Source: Orychophragmus violaceus
Taxonomy: Eukaryota > Streptophyta > Magnoliopsida > Brassicales > Brassicaceae
Length of the DNA: 64,000 bases
NCBI GenBank assembly: GCA_030180135.1
Contig: CM058232.1
Coordinates: forward strand, 62,641,330-62,705,329
Direction: 5' to 3'
The notes beneath the pieces were generated by a model that was given only the letters and a program-made list of their open reading frames with translations, did no database searches and was not told where the DNA came from. The position numbers were made by a program, and so were the translations under genes. The number at the start of each line of letters is the position of its first letter. The first letter of the stretch is position 1. This document shows positions 11,336-23,312 of this stretch, in pieces.

Positions 11336-12778
11336 GGTTAGCGAATCACCCTTACTATTGCTTCATCGATGGGTATTGAGGCTTCTTTCAGATTCCCATC
11401 CATCCCGAGGATCAGGGAAAGACTACTTTTACTTGTCAATATGGCACATTTGCATACCGCAGGATGCCTTTTGGACTTTGTAATGCACCAGCCACCTTCC
11501 AGAGATGCATGATGTCCATCTTCACTGACATGATTGAGGACTTTATGGAGGTGTTTATGGATGACTTTTCAGTCTACGGGTCATCCTATCATGAGTGCTT
11601 GAATAATCTGTGCAAAGTGCTAGCTAGATGTGAGGAGAAGCACTTGGTTCTTAATTGGGAGAAGTGCCATTTGATGGTCAGAGATGGCATTGTTCTTGGA
11701 TATAGTGTCTGATGCAGGGATTGAAGTAGACCGCGCTAAGATTGAGGTTATGACCAGCCTTCAGGCGCCTGATTCTGTGAAGTCTGTGAGGAGTTTTCTT
11801 GGACATGCTGGGTTCTATAGAAGATTCATCAAGGATTTCAGTAAGATTGCTACACCACTAACTGCTTTACTGTGTAAGGATGCCAAGTTTGAGTTCACTG
11901 CAGATTGTAAGACTACATTTGAATAGATCAAGCAAGCATTAGTGAGTGCTCCTATAGTACAGCCACCAGATTGGGATCTACCTTTTGAGGTAATGTGCGA
12001 TGCGAGTGATTATGCTGTAGGAGCGGTTTTGGGGCAGAAAAAGGATAAGAAGTTTCATGCCATTTACTATGCCAGCAGGACATTAGATGATACGCCGAGA
12101 AACTATGCCACCACGGAGAAGGAGTTGTTGGCAGTTGTCTTTGCTTTTGAGAAGTTTCGGTCCTATCTTGTTGATTCTAAAGTGATTGTACACACTGATC
12201 ATTCAGCTCTGAAGTATCTGATGCAGAAGAAAGATGTTAAACCGAGATTGTTGAGATGGATTATGTTGCTTCAAGAGTATGATATTGAGGTGAAAGACAA
12301 GAAGGGAGTAGAAAACAGAGTTGCTGACCATCTGTCAAGGATTATAGTTGAAGAAGACGTCCCCATTAATGATTTCTTGCCTGAGGAGAACGTCAATATG
12401 ATCGAGACAGTGTTTATGTCGGATTTGGACAAGAAGAAGCATAACTGTCGGATTAGGCATTTTGCTTACGAGAACTCAAAGCTGTACAAGAAGAGGACTA
12501 AAGCTTATCATGACAAGAAGATTATCTCCAGACAATTTGAGCCTAATGATCAGGTACTTTTGTATAACTCTCGTTTGCAATTGTTTCCAGGTAAGCTGAA
12601 ATCGAGGTGGTCTGGTCCTTTCACGATCAAGGAGCTACGTCCTTATGGAGCTGTCGTTCTAATTAGCCAGGAAGGTAAGGAATTCACTGTAAATGGACAG
12701 AGGGTGAAGCATTATTGGGCTAAGGCCGAGATTCCGAGAGGTCAGATTCTGCCTCTGGATGATGCGCCCTCTGCCTGA
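11336..12778 (+). pseudogene. B pol: RT - RNase H fused to integrase C-terminus
   Basis: The RT homology opens at 'ERLANHPYYCFIDGY' and hits a stop at 11377-11379. It continues through MPFGLCNAPATFQ and the catalytic VFMDDFSVYG (FMDD, about 11550-11580). A frame change near 11700 and a stop near 11924 follow. From 11942 a 278-codon frame holds RNase H (TDHSALKYLMQKK) and ends at VADHLSR. Only about 60 codons later it passes straight into the integrase C-terminal part (LYNSRLQLFPGKLKSRWSG). The zinc finger and the D,D,E core of integrase are thus deleted in frame. It cannot integrate itself. Confidence 0.85.
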
Positions 12779-14111
12779 TTCAGCTGAAACGTCAAGTTAA
12801 TGAAGTTAAAAGAGCGTCGAGTGGGAGGCAACTCACTGTTAGGTTCGTTTTTGTTTTCATTTTTCGTTTTGATTTTGGTGTTTTTGATTTTCTATTTTTG
12901 TGTGTTCAAAGGCGTGAGAAACAGGCAGAATCGCACTGCATCGATCGACACACATAGTGCATCGGTCGACACAGTTGCAATTTAAGGTTTACCGATTCAA
13001 TTGCGGTTCAGACACCGGTTATTTACATAACTGTGGGCATAATCGCCTTGCATCGATCGACACCCTAGTGGCATCGATCGACACAGGCCGACGATAGGTA
13101 AGTGTTCTAACCCTTTTTCGGTTTGTTTTCATTCCGTTTTCTTTCTCACCGAGCCTAAGCTTGCGACCACTGGGGACAGTGTGTTTCAAGTGTGGGGGAG
13201 GTAGCTACTGACGCACGCTTTTTGTTTTCTTAGGGTCAGTCAAAATTTGTTTTATTGAGTCAAATTGAGTAGGAAACAAAGACTTTTTGAGCAGATTACA
13301 ACACTTGCAGGAACTTAAGTAACCTTTGGGATGAGCTTGCAGATGCATCTATGACTATTAGAAAACCCCAAACACAAATCAGCCTACTGAGAACACCCAC
13401 ATCACTTCAGGTTTCAGAGGATTCTTTACTGACTTCACCCCTAATTTTGACTTACTTTTCTCACCTAAGGGCTTGGTATACCTTGAGTCGGATTCCTCTG
13501 TTAGTTCTGACACAGCTTGTAAACCTGTCCAAGTAAGGTTCCCTTCTCCCCTTCCTTAAAGTACAAAAAAAAAAGAGAGTAATAAACTGAGGATGAGCTA
13601 GTAGCTCCGAAGTGGTCGCGGGAGTGGTAGAGACCCCTATTACCTTCTGTGCATCCATGGAATGTGTCCAAAGTACACCCCATAACGGGAAGAGCACTGA
13701 TAAAAAAAATGATACCCAATGGGGAAAATCTGTTGCTAAGGAAGGGAAAAGAGAAGAAAGGAACCAGAAAAAGATAGTATGGCGGTCTAGAGCTAACAGA
13801 TTAAGAGTTCATGTGCCCTTTGATCGATACTCCCTGGGTGAGACTGCACTTAATAGCTTATAGAAGTCAGTAAGGTGAATTTGAATGCTCTGGATGTGAT
13901 TGTGGAGTTTACTCAGGACAGTTGCTAAGTGTGGGCGGAAGTATATGTTGGTCTTGATGTTTTGTAGGTGAATCTTTCATGTGGTTTACTAAGGGGAATC
14001 TGAGTGTTGTGCTTTTAAGATGAAAGGAGTTTCTGAAGTTTTCAAACTTCTTCACCACATTCTAGTTTTCTGTTTTGCTTGAGGGCAAGCAAAAGCTAAG
14101 TGTGGGGGAGT
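12779..14111 (+). other. B 3' noncoding region with two PPT-like tracts and TCGATCGACA motifs
   Basis: 1.3 kb without a credible gene. ATCGATCGACACA-type motifs are at 12938-12970 and 13050-13084. The tract AAGTGTGGGGGAG occurs at 13187-13200 and again at 14098-14110 just before the LTR. The second is the working PPT by position; the first may be a duplicate or the end of a lost env-like region. Confidence 0.6.
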
Positions 14112-15278
14112 TGATATATCATGGTTTTTACCTGTTTTAAGCCATGATATAAGTGTGTTTTAGAGTCTTTTGTCGTGTCTTTGGAGTCATTACAGGTGTT
14201 TATTAGGTACATGCACCATTGGAGGATTTTGGGAGATATTGGAGCATTTTGGGCAAAATTAGGAGCTTAAGCCGAGAGCTAATTTCACCAAGTCTGATCG
14301 ACCTATGCAACGATCGTTGCACTATTAGCGTCGATCGTTGCATCCCTGCGCCAGCACATTAATGAAGACTTTGGAGATTTGCAGTTTTGCCCCAAAAAGT
14401 TTCAGTATTTACGAAAAGACCCCAAGACGTGATTATGGCTTTATAATTAGGTTTTTTGGTGTTTTGTTTTAGATACACTTTCATACTATTAGCTTTTTAG
14501 AGAGAGAGACCGAGAGGCTGATCGTTCTTGTACTCCTGAGAGAAGATTTCGAACCTCTTTAACTCTTTACTCTTTGATTTTATGCAATCTATTTATTCAC
14601 TGATTTGTGTTCCATTAATCATGTCTGAGTAGATTCATAGTTAGGTTTAGGGATTCTCTTAAGGGTTTTCATGACTTGCTAGATTAATTTATCAGTTAAG
14701 GATTCATATCTTATTTGATTCTTCAACCTGAATTGTGCTTAATACTAGTTTCTAACCTGATCACTTAGAATCTAGACTCTAGGTTTATTAATTGACACGA
14801 AAGTGTAATTTAGAATCTGATCTATTTAATTATCTGCAAAGATATTTGTTTTAATTGAATTGTGAACAAATCAAACTTGCACTTAAGGCTAGTTTAATCT
14901 GTTAGGAATTGCAAAGAAATTTGGGTTTCTGCTAATTAGACTTAGAGAATTCTCGCAACGAAAGTTGGTTAGTTCTATCTTGTGTTTGAGTTCTAGAACT
15001 GAACTTAATTTGATCCTAACTGATAATTGATCTGCTTGTCTGAATTCCTGAGAACTCCCTAGACTTGACGCTTTTAGTACTTGCTTCACAATAACCGTTC
15101 TTGCTACTGATTTACTTTCTGCTTAGTTTTTTATTTTATGATAAGTATCTCCTAGCTTAACTTGACATTCTATAGTCTATCGTAAGATTTCTTGAGTCTC
15201 TGTGGATTCGACCCCTAGATACTACATTTGTCTGTGCACTTGCAGTTGAACTTAGGGAATTAAACTTTGAGCATATCA
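14112..15278 (+). repeat. B 3' LTR
   Basis: Starts TGATATATCATGG right after the PPT and ends GAGCATATCA, with matching TGATAT/ATATCA ends; 1167 bp. It carries ACGATCGTTGC and GTCGATCGTTGC near 14312-14342, variants of the palindrome seen in the Copia elements. Confidence 0.8.
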
Positions 15279-15283
15279 CTAGT

Positions 15284-15890
15284 TTCACTTCTAATCTATT
15301 ATCTGTTAAGCGTGTTGCTACTGACCTTGATTGCAATGTTATTTTTAGCCCTAATGATGTGGTGTTTCAGGATATTAAGACTAGTAGGTTGCTTGGAAGA
15401 GGTGTGACAAAGGATGAGCTATACATGCTTGAAGACACCTCTCTTGCTTCTGCTCCCCATTTGCTTCTGAACTTGCTTCTGCATTTAGTTCCAATTCTGA
15501 TTTAGTTAATTACTATGTTTGGCATGCTAGGCTAGGCCATCCTCACTCTAGGGCCTTAGGATTGTTAATGACTAATGTTTCTTTTAAGAATGATGAGTGT
15601 GAGGCTTGTATACTTGGTAAGCATTGCAAGTCTGTATTTCCATCTTCTAAAACTATCTATGAAAGTTGCTTTGATCTTGTTCATTCTGATGTATGGACTG
15701 CACCATGTGTATCTAGAGAGAACCATAAATACTTTGTCACATTCATTGATGAAAAATCAAAATACACATGGATAACTCTGATTCAATCAAAGGATAGGGT
15801 GTTAGAAGCATTTGTGAACTTCCATAACTATATTACAAACCATTTCAATGCCAAAATCAAAAAATTTAGATCAGATAATGGTGGAGAGTA
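15284..15890 (+). pseudogene. Copia A pol part 1: GAG-pre-integrase and integrase start
   Basis: Opens inside the GAG-pre-integrase domain ('FTSNLLSVKRVATDLDCNV'), with a disruption near 15470-15510. The integrase zinc motif follows ('WHARLGHPHSRALG', then CEACILGKH), and then the core with SDVW and FRSDNGGEY. The frame stops at 15891 where the next element enters. The direct repeat GAGAGTA (15884-15890 and 18216-18222) flanks that insertion. Confidence 0.85.
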
Positions 15891-15934
15891 TTAGAGAGTA
15901 TGATGAAATGAACAAGGAGAGGCTGAAGTGAGGG

Positions 15935-17046
15935 AAAACGGCCAAAATCTACCCAAAGTATAACCATATGTTCAATTTATACATGAAGTATAGTACTGTG
16001 TAAATAAATACCTAAACTTTCGAAAATTCAAATAATATACATTTTGTTTGATTTATCGGCAAATTCATACATTTGCCGTCACTGTTATAACGGTCCGTTA
16101 ACATTTGCTGACGTGGATGCCACATATTAGATGACGTGTTTGTTTAATAAACTTCATGTATAAATTGAAAATTTAGTTATAGTTAGGGTAGGTTTTGGCC
16201 ATTTTTGTGCCAAATTAAAATTTTGATTTTATATTAGTATATTTAATTATAAAATAGAAACATTTATGTGCAACAAGTATTAACAATATAAATAATAATA
16301 AAAAACAACAAAATAATAAAATTATATAGTATATTCCTTTGTCGTCTTCCAAAATTACTAAGCCATGTCTTATCCGATGAGATTTTTGCTCTATGAAGTA
16401 CATTCTACCAAATTGTCTGGTTTATATGGAAGAATGATATACTATGTACACGATCTTTTTCGCAAACAAATAATTTGCTTGGACATTTAATTAGCGTGGG
16501 ATATATGTGAAAATAAATTAATTTCATGAATAAATAAATATCTAATTGATGTCAATATATACATATATTTATCATTATACAAATATTTAATAATTAGTAT
16601 AGAGTTTCACTCATGAAAGTTCAAAATAATTTTGAACTATATAAACGGTTAAAAACATATCTATTATTTATATAATGAAAAAAATGTTGACAAAAAAAAA
16701 TAATAATGAAAAATCGATATTGCTAAGTCATATTTTGTCAAATTTTCTGGTTAAACAAATTACTTTTTGTCAAAAAACGGTAAAAACATACCTAAACTAT
16801 AACTAAGTGTTCAATTAATACATGAAGCTTATTATTAAAGAAAAATGTCGTTTAATATGTGGCATCCACGTCAGCGACCGTTAACGGACCGTTAGCCACG
16901 TATCAAAAATGTATGTATTTGCCAAAAAAAACAAACAAAATGTATGTTATTTAAGTTTTTGAAAGTTAAGGTATATATTTGCACCGTAGTATACTTCATG
17001 TATAGATTGAACATATGGTCATACTTCAGGCATGTTTTGGCCGTTT
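15935..17046. mobile_element. Composite of two inverted ~272-bp foldback MITEs
   Basis: Unit 1 (15935-16206) and unit 2 (16774-17046) are inverted copies of each other over their full length. Each unit is itself palindromic at its ends (AAAACGGCCAAAA... and its complement) and has the palindrome AACGGTCCGTTA near its centre (16090-16101; 16880-16893 as CGTTAACGGACCGTTA). Between them are about 565 bases of AT-rich sequence with no credible ORF. I found no clear TSD. No transposase is present. Confidence 0.75.
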
Positions 17047-17192
17047 GTTTCTGATGTCATGAAGACAAAGCCCATTCTAAGATAAAGCTATGGAGTTGAT
17101 CACAAGAGTCCAAGATGCATCAATCACTTAGCCAAAGCTAAGATAAAGGCATGAAGAAGGCTGAAGTGAAGTCAAACCATAAGAAGAAGTCT

Positions 17193-17351
17193 GTGCAAAG
17201 TTGGGGCACACACAGACACAAACAGACAGACAGATGATCAATGTGCAAATTTGGGGCAAGATCATCATGTGCAAAGTCAAGGCCAAAGTTGTGGAGTGCA
17301 AATTTGGGGCACTTATATAATCATACAATCAAGAATGTGCAAAGTTGGGGC
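17193..17351 (+). repeat. Five spaced copies of GTGCAAAGTTGGGGC
   Basis: Copies start at 17193, 17243, 17269, 17296 and 17337; some read GTGCAAATTTGGGGC and one GTGCAAAGTCAAGGC. They lie upstream of the putative TATA box, where U3 enhancer repeats of LTR elements usually are. A related word (GTGCATAGTTTGGGC) is near 29311 in the Copia A LTR. Confidence 0.75.
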
Positions 17352-18222
17352 CAAACAGATGTCTGTTAAGAATCAAACTCAAGAAGAGTCACATGTGTGT
17401 TTAAGGAAATGCAAGTGGAGCAGAGATGTCTCTATCACTCTTGAGAGTGTGCTCTCTCTCTCTCTCCAGACCTGCACATGTTAAACAAGAGTGAGGACAA
17501 GTCACTTTCAGGTCTGAACACATCAGAAACAAGCTGGACAAGAATAAGATCCAGACATTGATTTCAAATTCGAATCTCCCTCTCATAATCAATGGATGTG
17601 ATGTAATGACTTTATATCTTGGTTTATTGATGGTTTAACCTAGTTGTATGCCTATTTAAAGGCCTTACACAACCTTGTAATTGTTGCTAAGTCACTTAAC
17701 AGGAAATCAACAAGATTCTTGATACAAAACTCTTTATCTCTCTTTCTCCTTCTCTCTTCTCTTTGTCGGTTCTGCTTTCTGTCTATCATTGTGTTCTTCA
17801 ATCAGAAACAATGTCGACCCATGTAAGAGCCACGCTTTGGCAGCTAAAGGCAGCCCAAAACCACACTTGGATAGTTCTTCCATAACTAATCCAAGTGTGA
17901 GAACAACCGGTTATGTTAATGCTCTTACACTCTTTTCTTCTTTATAACATCTCTTAGCTAATTACTGATTTGGTTCCATTGTCATGACTAAACTCTCCTG
18001 ATGAGATGTTAAACTCTTGGAAACATTTTCATATAGCTAAAGTGTTCCTTCTCTTGAAACACAATCGGTTTTCCTCTCTTCTTAATCTGTTTCTCTTTAA
18101 AGTCTTGTGGTTTTCTAGTCTTGGTGTTGTTTCTGGTTAAGAGCTTCTTATGGATGTCTCATGAACCAAACTAGATAATCAGAGCTTCCTCATGGATGCC
18201 TCTGAAATTCGAACAGAGAGTA

Positions 18223-18310
18223 CACTGGTCATGCCTTTAAACAACACCTATCCAAGCATGGGATTCTCCATCAAACAAGTTGTCCATGCACTCCACAACA
18301 GAATGGAGTG
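18223..18310 (+). pseudogene. Copia A pol part 2: integrase core
   Basis: Reads TGHAFKQHLSKHG and then PCTPQQNGV, directly following GGEY of part 1. Ends at GAGTG (18306-18310), the left TSD of element E. The word 'AERKNKHLMG' resumes at 23313. Confidence 0.85.
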
Positions 18311-19271
18311 TGATGCAGGCACGGATAGATGGATGGATTCAAGGCTGCTGGTTGTGTAACTCTCTCAGCTTTGAACAGAAGATGGATGGCGAGATGAATG
18401 GGTTGAACAACTCTCTTGTTCAGTGGGCTGGTTGACTCTCTCAATCCTTGGCAGAATCAGTCTCTCTGAATCACACAAAAGAAACCAAGTCTGAAAACTC
18501 AAAAGAATTTAATGAATCACTCAATTGAACCTAATGAACACAAAACTCAAAGAACACTCTTTGAAACGAAAAACTTTGTTTATTCTTGATTGATTGAAAG
18601 GTAAATGTTACAATGGACTAGACTAAGCTTAAATAAGCTGTACAAAACGGCCATATGGCCAGAAATAAAGAAAGAAATTGTTGCTTAATAAAAACTAGCC
18701 ATTGGGAAGATTTAAGGGGATTCTTGGCCAAGTATGGAAACCCTTGAGCCTTGGTGGTTTAGGCAAGTATGAAGGATGTCTAGGAGTGTCCAGGTTCAGT
18801 GAATGTGGCTTGGGATTGTGTAGAAACACATCAGAATGTAGCCGTTGGTTGATGATCTTCTTAGGCTCCAAAATAGGTAAGTCGGTCCATTTGATTCTCC
18901 AAGTGATTATGTGCATTCTGTATGGACTTAGGACGTCTTCTAGCTCTTTTGGGTTGTGGTAAATGTTTCCTGGTCGCCAAGTCTTGGTTTGAGAGGTGAT
19001 AAACCAAGTGGTCTTCATAGTTTCCTTAAATGGCTTCGGATTGGCAATTCGCATAACTCGTGATCCAACATGAACCGTGGCTGTTCTGGCTCGACCAATG
19101 TTTTCAAGGATGGCTATTTGATGCAAGTCATTGATGCTGAGTTGGTTGGCATGAGTGGAATCTCCATGGCTGATTGGTTTAGCTCTTGGTTGCTTATCTC
19201 CAATGGCATGGACCGGCTGGTTGGTCTCTCCTCTATGCATCTTGGTTGGTGATGGCTTGATGCCCTCATCA
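18311..19271 (-). repeat. E 3' LTR
   Basis: 961 bp. The long reading frame of the element runs about 190 codons into it (to 18695). Confidence 0.9.
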
Positions 19272-21436
19272 TACTCTCCCTCTTGAAAAGGTTTCGACCT
19301 CGAAACTGAATAATCCGCACCAAGAGAATGCAAGTTAGCTTTCATTCTCCTTTGGGAGTTTAGGGTCTTACCTTGATGTGTATATGGTCTAGTGATGAGT
19401 GGAGTGTCTGGTGGTTCTCCTTCGAAAAGATAGGATAGTAGTACTCCTCTTCTTTGAGCTGGTATGACATCTCCTTTGCTTATCTTGCTCGTGCTCTCCT
19501 TAAGACCTGAAATATTCTCAACACTTTGGCAAAGAGACAAGTGCATTATGGGCTCTTTATCACAGAATAGACAACTTGAATCCTTCTCCTTAGAGTCAAT
19601 TTCATGTGCTACTGATATATCATCTTCTTGCAAGCTTAACAAGTTCTTTAACACAGTTGTTGAATCATTGGAAATGAAATGTATCAAAGAATGACTTAGC
19701 TTGTTAATAGATGTTGTGTCTTTGTTTGGGTTTGGTGGTTTCTCCTTGATGTTCTCCTTTTCTCTACTGCCTTGATCAGTCTGATCACTTAGTGTAAGGG
19801 CTATTTCTGAGCTTCTCTTCATATTATGTTCTCCCTTGTGATTTATATCTGTAGAGATGCTCATTGGGAAGAGCAAGTGCATTATATATGTTCTTGGAGT
19901 ACTTAAAACAGATTGTATGATACATGTACTTACATGTTCAGCTTCAGTAGGTTGTATGAGGGCTTGGACCTTCTGCTCTTGTGAGCTAGTGATCATTAAA
20001 CGTTCATCTTCTTTCCTGATCACCAACACATGTTTCTCTTCTCTTTGATCTTCCCTACTAAATTTGGTTTGCTCATGCTCTTTACTGCTCAGTTCTTCTT
20101 TTCATGTATCAAATCCTCTTGACAAAGATAAATGCATGACACTAGAATTGGGAAATAACAAATCAGAATGAGCTAAACTATCACTGGTTTTAGCTAATGG
20201 GGTTTTATATCTTAGTGATGTTTCTTTCAACAATTGTTTAGATGGAAAGGTTGCAGCAAAATGCCCTCTCTTATGACATCTATAACATGTCTGATCTTTA
20301 ACTTTATTAGAGATGGAATACTTACCTTGGTGTGGTGCTGCTGATTGCTTGTGTAAGGTAGTAGAGCTTGAGACATTGACATCTTTTTGTGGTTTACTAG
20401 TACGCTTCTTTTGTACTGCTTTCTCTGCCGGTTTCTTCCTAACCTTAGAAGCTTGTTGCTTCTTCTTACTGGACGTTTTCCTTCTTGTTTTAGGGCTGGC
20501 AGTCTTTGTTGGTGGGGTAATTGTGATCCACCTTCTTGGTTCTTGAGGAATTTGGCACCTTGAGTAGTATGAGTCTGTTGAGATTTCTTCTACAAACTCC
20601 TTATGCATCAGCTGCTTCATCTCTTCCCAAGTGCGGTCTGGTAGATCATATTCAAGCCTGAGGTAAGCATCCTGATCTCATTCTAGATAGGCTTCTTCAA
20701 CTAAAGTTTCTTTAGCAATGGTTGTCTTCTCCTCTTCTGGAACTTGATTTGCTTGAAACCAGTCATCCATATCTCTTTCCCACCTTAAGTAAGCTTTTGG
20801 TCCTTGCACACGACCTGAAAAACAGATGTTGTATGGTTCTTCTTAACAAAGCTCACCTTGGAAATCTTCTCCTTCACTGATTTCAGAATTGGTGTTGCTT
20901 TCCCATGCTTCTTCAATGGGCTCTTCTCTTGTCTCTGTCTCAGCTTCACTTAAACAGTATTGGGAATCAGCTTCTTCACAGCCTGGTCCTTCTTGCCTAT
21001 CAGCTATTGGGTCATCTTCTTCTGCTCATGACTCCTCTTCACAGCCTCTCTCGGATTCTTCTTCAAAGTTAGCTTCAGATTGAGCTTCTCTACCCCAAGA
21101 GTCAAACTCTTGTTGCTCTTCTTCTTCTTGGCAGTCCGGTTCTTCTCCATAAGGATCTTCAAGGTCAGATTGATCCTCCCATGCTTCCCCCTGCCTTGAC
21201 TCACATTGTACTTTGTCCTTGTAATGGTCTGGAGGTTCTGGTTCAGGTTCTCCATCATTAGGATCCTCTCCATGGTCTTCCTCTCCAAGCTCGGATCCTA
21301 CATCAAAGCTAGCTTTTGATGCTGCTTCTTCTGTCCAAGATGCTTCAGAGAATTCTTCTCCATTCCATGAGTGCTCTTCATCACCCCAATCAACTTCTGA
21401 GGTAGTGTAGACACTTGCTCCATCTTCATCTTCCAT
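18695..21436 (-). pseudogene. E long Gag-derived reading frame, four nonsense codons
   Basis: A single frame of about 914 codons from ATG at 21436 to 18695, broken by four stops: TGA at 21026-21028, TAA near 20847, TGA near 20683 and TGA at 20102-20104. The order is a very acidic N-terminus; a gypsy Gag core ('PKAYLRWERDMDDWF', 'TWEEMKQLMHKEF'); a Lys-rich linker; and the zinc knuckle CYRCHKRGHFAATF. A region with repeated 'MHLSL' words (MHLSLSRGF, MHLSLCQSV, MHLLFPMSI) follows, and the tail ('SRSKPFQEGEYDEG') resembles the last residues of gypsy pol and runs into the LTR. RT and integrase are absent. It likely served only as a structural protein. Confidence 0.8.
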
Positions 21437-22346
21437 GTTTTAGTTCCTGAAATATAACAAACAAAGTGTATGAATAGGTTCTGGAGCTATGCAACTGGAA
21501 GCTTAAACCGAATTTAGGAAAGCCTAAAATCGATTTAGAATGACCGGTTAGGTACTTTTCAAAAACAAAAGTTTCTTGGTTTTAAACCTGATCCTCAGTC
21601 TAGTAAATCAATTAAACTTTTCCTCTTTGATTAAAACAAGTGGAACACGGTTTGAAACAGGTTTTAGGGTATTAGAAAACCGGTTTAAGAAGCTGGTTCA
21701 CTACAACTTTTGAAAAAGTACAAGAAGCAACTGTTTTTTGTGAAATCATTGTCTTTCCTTTTTCTGAAGAGGGTAGGGTGCACACGTTTTTGGCTGATAA
21801 AAAATGGAAAACAAACTTTCTTTACCAAATCAGGAGGAGCCTTAGTCTAAATTTCGAAAACTAAAGAGATAACAAAAGGAAATAACACTTTTTTTTTGGT
21901 TTTGCTTATGAAAAATGAATCAAACAGGAAAACTCTTTCTTTTTGGTTTTTAAAAAGTTTATGAATGCTATGAACTTCTGGAAAACTAAATTCGACAAAA
22001 CCAAAGGCAATAAGGAGGATTTCTTTTGGTTTTTGTAATATGATGCAGAGATGACTGATAAACTGAAACTATTGAATAATTGATGCAAAACAAGAACCTT
22101 TTTATGGGATTTTCAATTTTATGATGCAAGGTATGATGAACAAAAGTTAAACTAGATGCAACATGATAATTCTTATGGGTTTTCTTTTGATATGCAATGA
22201 ATCAGAATGATAAACAAAGATGACAGACTTAAAACAAAAAAAGCAAAACAGAAAATTAGATGAATGAAACTATAAATCTGGTGCAATGAAAGCGAAAGTA
22301 ATGGATAGATAACTCCTTTTAGGAGCCTTTCGGCTCTGATACCAGA
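21437..22346 (-). other. E 5' leader and PBS
   Basis: About 900 bases of untranslated leader between LTR and Gag start. GCTCTGATACCA at 22333-22344 is the complement of the initiator tRNA-Met PBS, with two spacer bases to the LTR. The three small frames here show no domain. Confidence 0.8.
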
Positions 22347-23307
22347 TGATGCAGGCACGGATAGATGGATGGATTCAAGGCTGCTGGTTGTGTAACTCTC
22401 TTAGCTTTGAAAAGAAGATGGATGGCGAGATGAATGGGTTGAACAACTCTCTTGTTCAGTGGGCTGATTGACTCTCTCAATTCTTGGCAGAATCAGTCTC
22501 TCTGAATCACACAAAAGAAACCAAGTCTGAAAACTCAAAAGAATTCAATGAATCACTCAATTGAACCTAATGAACACAAAACTCAAAGAACACTCTTTGA
22601 AACGAAAAACTCTGTTTATTCTTGATTGATTGAAAGGTAAATGTTACAATGAACTAGACTAAGCTTAAATAAGCTGTACAAAACGGCCATATGGCCAAAA
22701 ATAAAGAAAGAAATCGTTGCTTAATAAAAACTAGCCGTTGGGCAGATTCAAGGGGATTCTTGGCCAAGTATGGAAACCCTTGAGCCTTGGTGGTTTAGGC
22801 AAGTATGAATGATGTCTAGGAGTGTCCAGGTGCAGTGAATGTGGCTTGGGATTGTGTAGAAACACATCAGAATGTAGCTGTTGGTTGATGATCTTCTTAG
22901 GCTCCAAAATAGGCAAGTCGGTCCATTTGATTCTCCAAGTGATTATGTGCATTCTGTATGGACTTAGGACGTCTTCTAGCTCTTTTGGGTTGTGGTAAAT
23001 GTCTCATGGTCGCCAAGTCTTGGTTTGAGAGGTGATAAACCAAGTGGTCTTCATAGTTTCCTTAAATGGCTCCGGATTGGCAATTCGCATAACTTGTGAT
23101 CCAACATGAACCGGGGCTATTCTGGCTCGACCAATGTCTTCAAGGATGGCTATTCCATGCAAGCCATTGATGCTGAGTTGGTTGTCATGAGTAGAATCTC
23201 CATGGCTGAGTGGTTTAGCTCCTGGTTGCTTATCTCCAATGGCATGGACCGGCTGGTTGGTCTCTCCTCTATGCATCTTGGTTGGTGATGGCTTGATGCC
23301 CTCATCA
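22347..23307 (-). repeat. E 5' LTR
   Basis: 961 bp, with scattered substitutions relative to 18311-19271 and the same TGATGCAGGCACGG and GCCCTCATCA ends on the plus strand. Confidence 0.9.
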
Positions 23308-23312
23308 GAGTG

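Larger units (their letters stand above)
11336..15278 (+). mobile_element. B: Athila-like gypsy element, 5' truncated
   Basis: Contains RT, RNase H, the integrase C-terminus, a long 3' noncoding region and a 1167-bp 3' LTR. The 5' LTR, gag, protease and most of integrase are missing. The RT/RNase H wording ('RMPFGLCNAPATFQRCM', 'NYATTEKELLAVVFAFEK') is of the Athila type. Next to its end lies CTAGT (15279-15283), a possible TSD copy; no left partner is certain. It abuts Copia A, into which it seems to have inserted. Confidence 0.8.
15891..18215 (+). mobile_element. Insertion in Copia A, probably a solo LTR carrying a MITE pair
   Basis: Flanked by a 7-bp direct repeat, GAGAGTA. Removing it restores the integrase frame (GGEY to TGHAFKQH). 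Without the MITE composite it is about 1.2 kb. It has LTR-like features: short repeats upstream, a TATTTAAA box near 17651-17658, and wording like the Copia A LTR ('CCTAGTTGTA'). No PBS, PPT or ORF is evident, hence 'solo LTR', but TG...CA ends do not fall cleanly on the repeat, so the class is uncertain. Confidence 0.55.
18311..23307 (-). mobile_element. E: minus-strand gypsy-type element coding only a Gag-like chain
   Basis: 4997 bp with 961-bp LTRs (18311-19271 and 22347-23307), TSD GAGTG (18306-18310 and 23308-23312), and PBS for initiator tRNA-Met at 22333-22344. The PPT is just above the left LTR (minus strand, about 19272-19291, AAGAGGGAGAGTA). LTRs have TGATGAGGGC...TGCATCA ends and show a number of substitutions between them, so E is older than M1 or P. 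It has no protease, RT or integrase, so it is non-autonomous. Confidence 0.92.

Noticed and set aside
18702..20048. Plus-strand frames opposite the E reading frame
   Set aside because: They are complements of the long minus-strand Gag-derived frame, which shows real homology.
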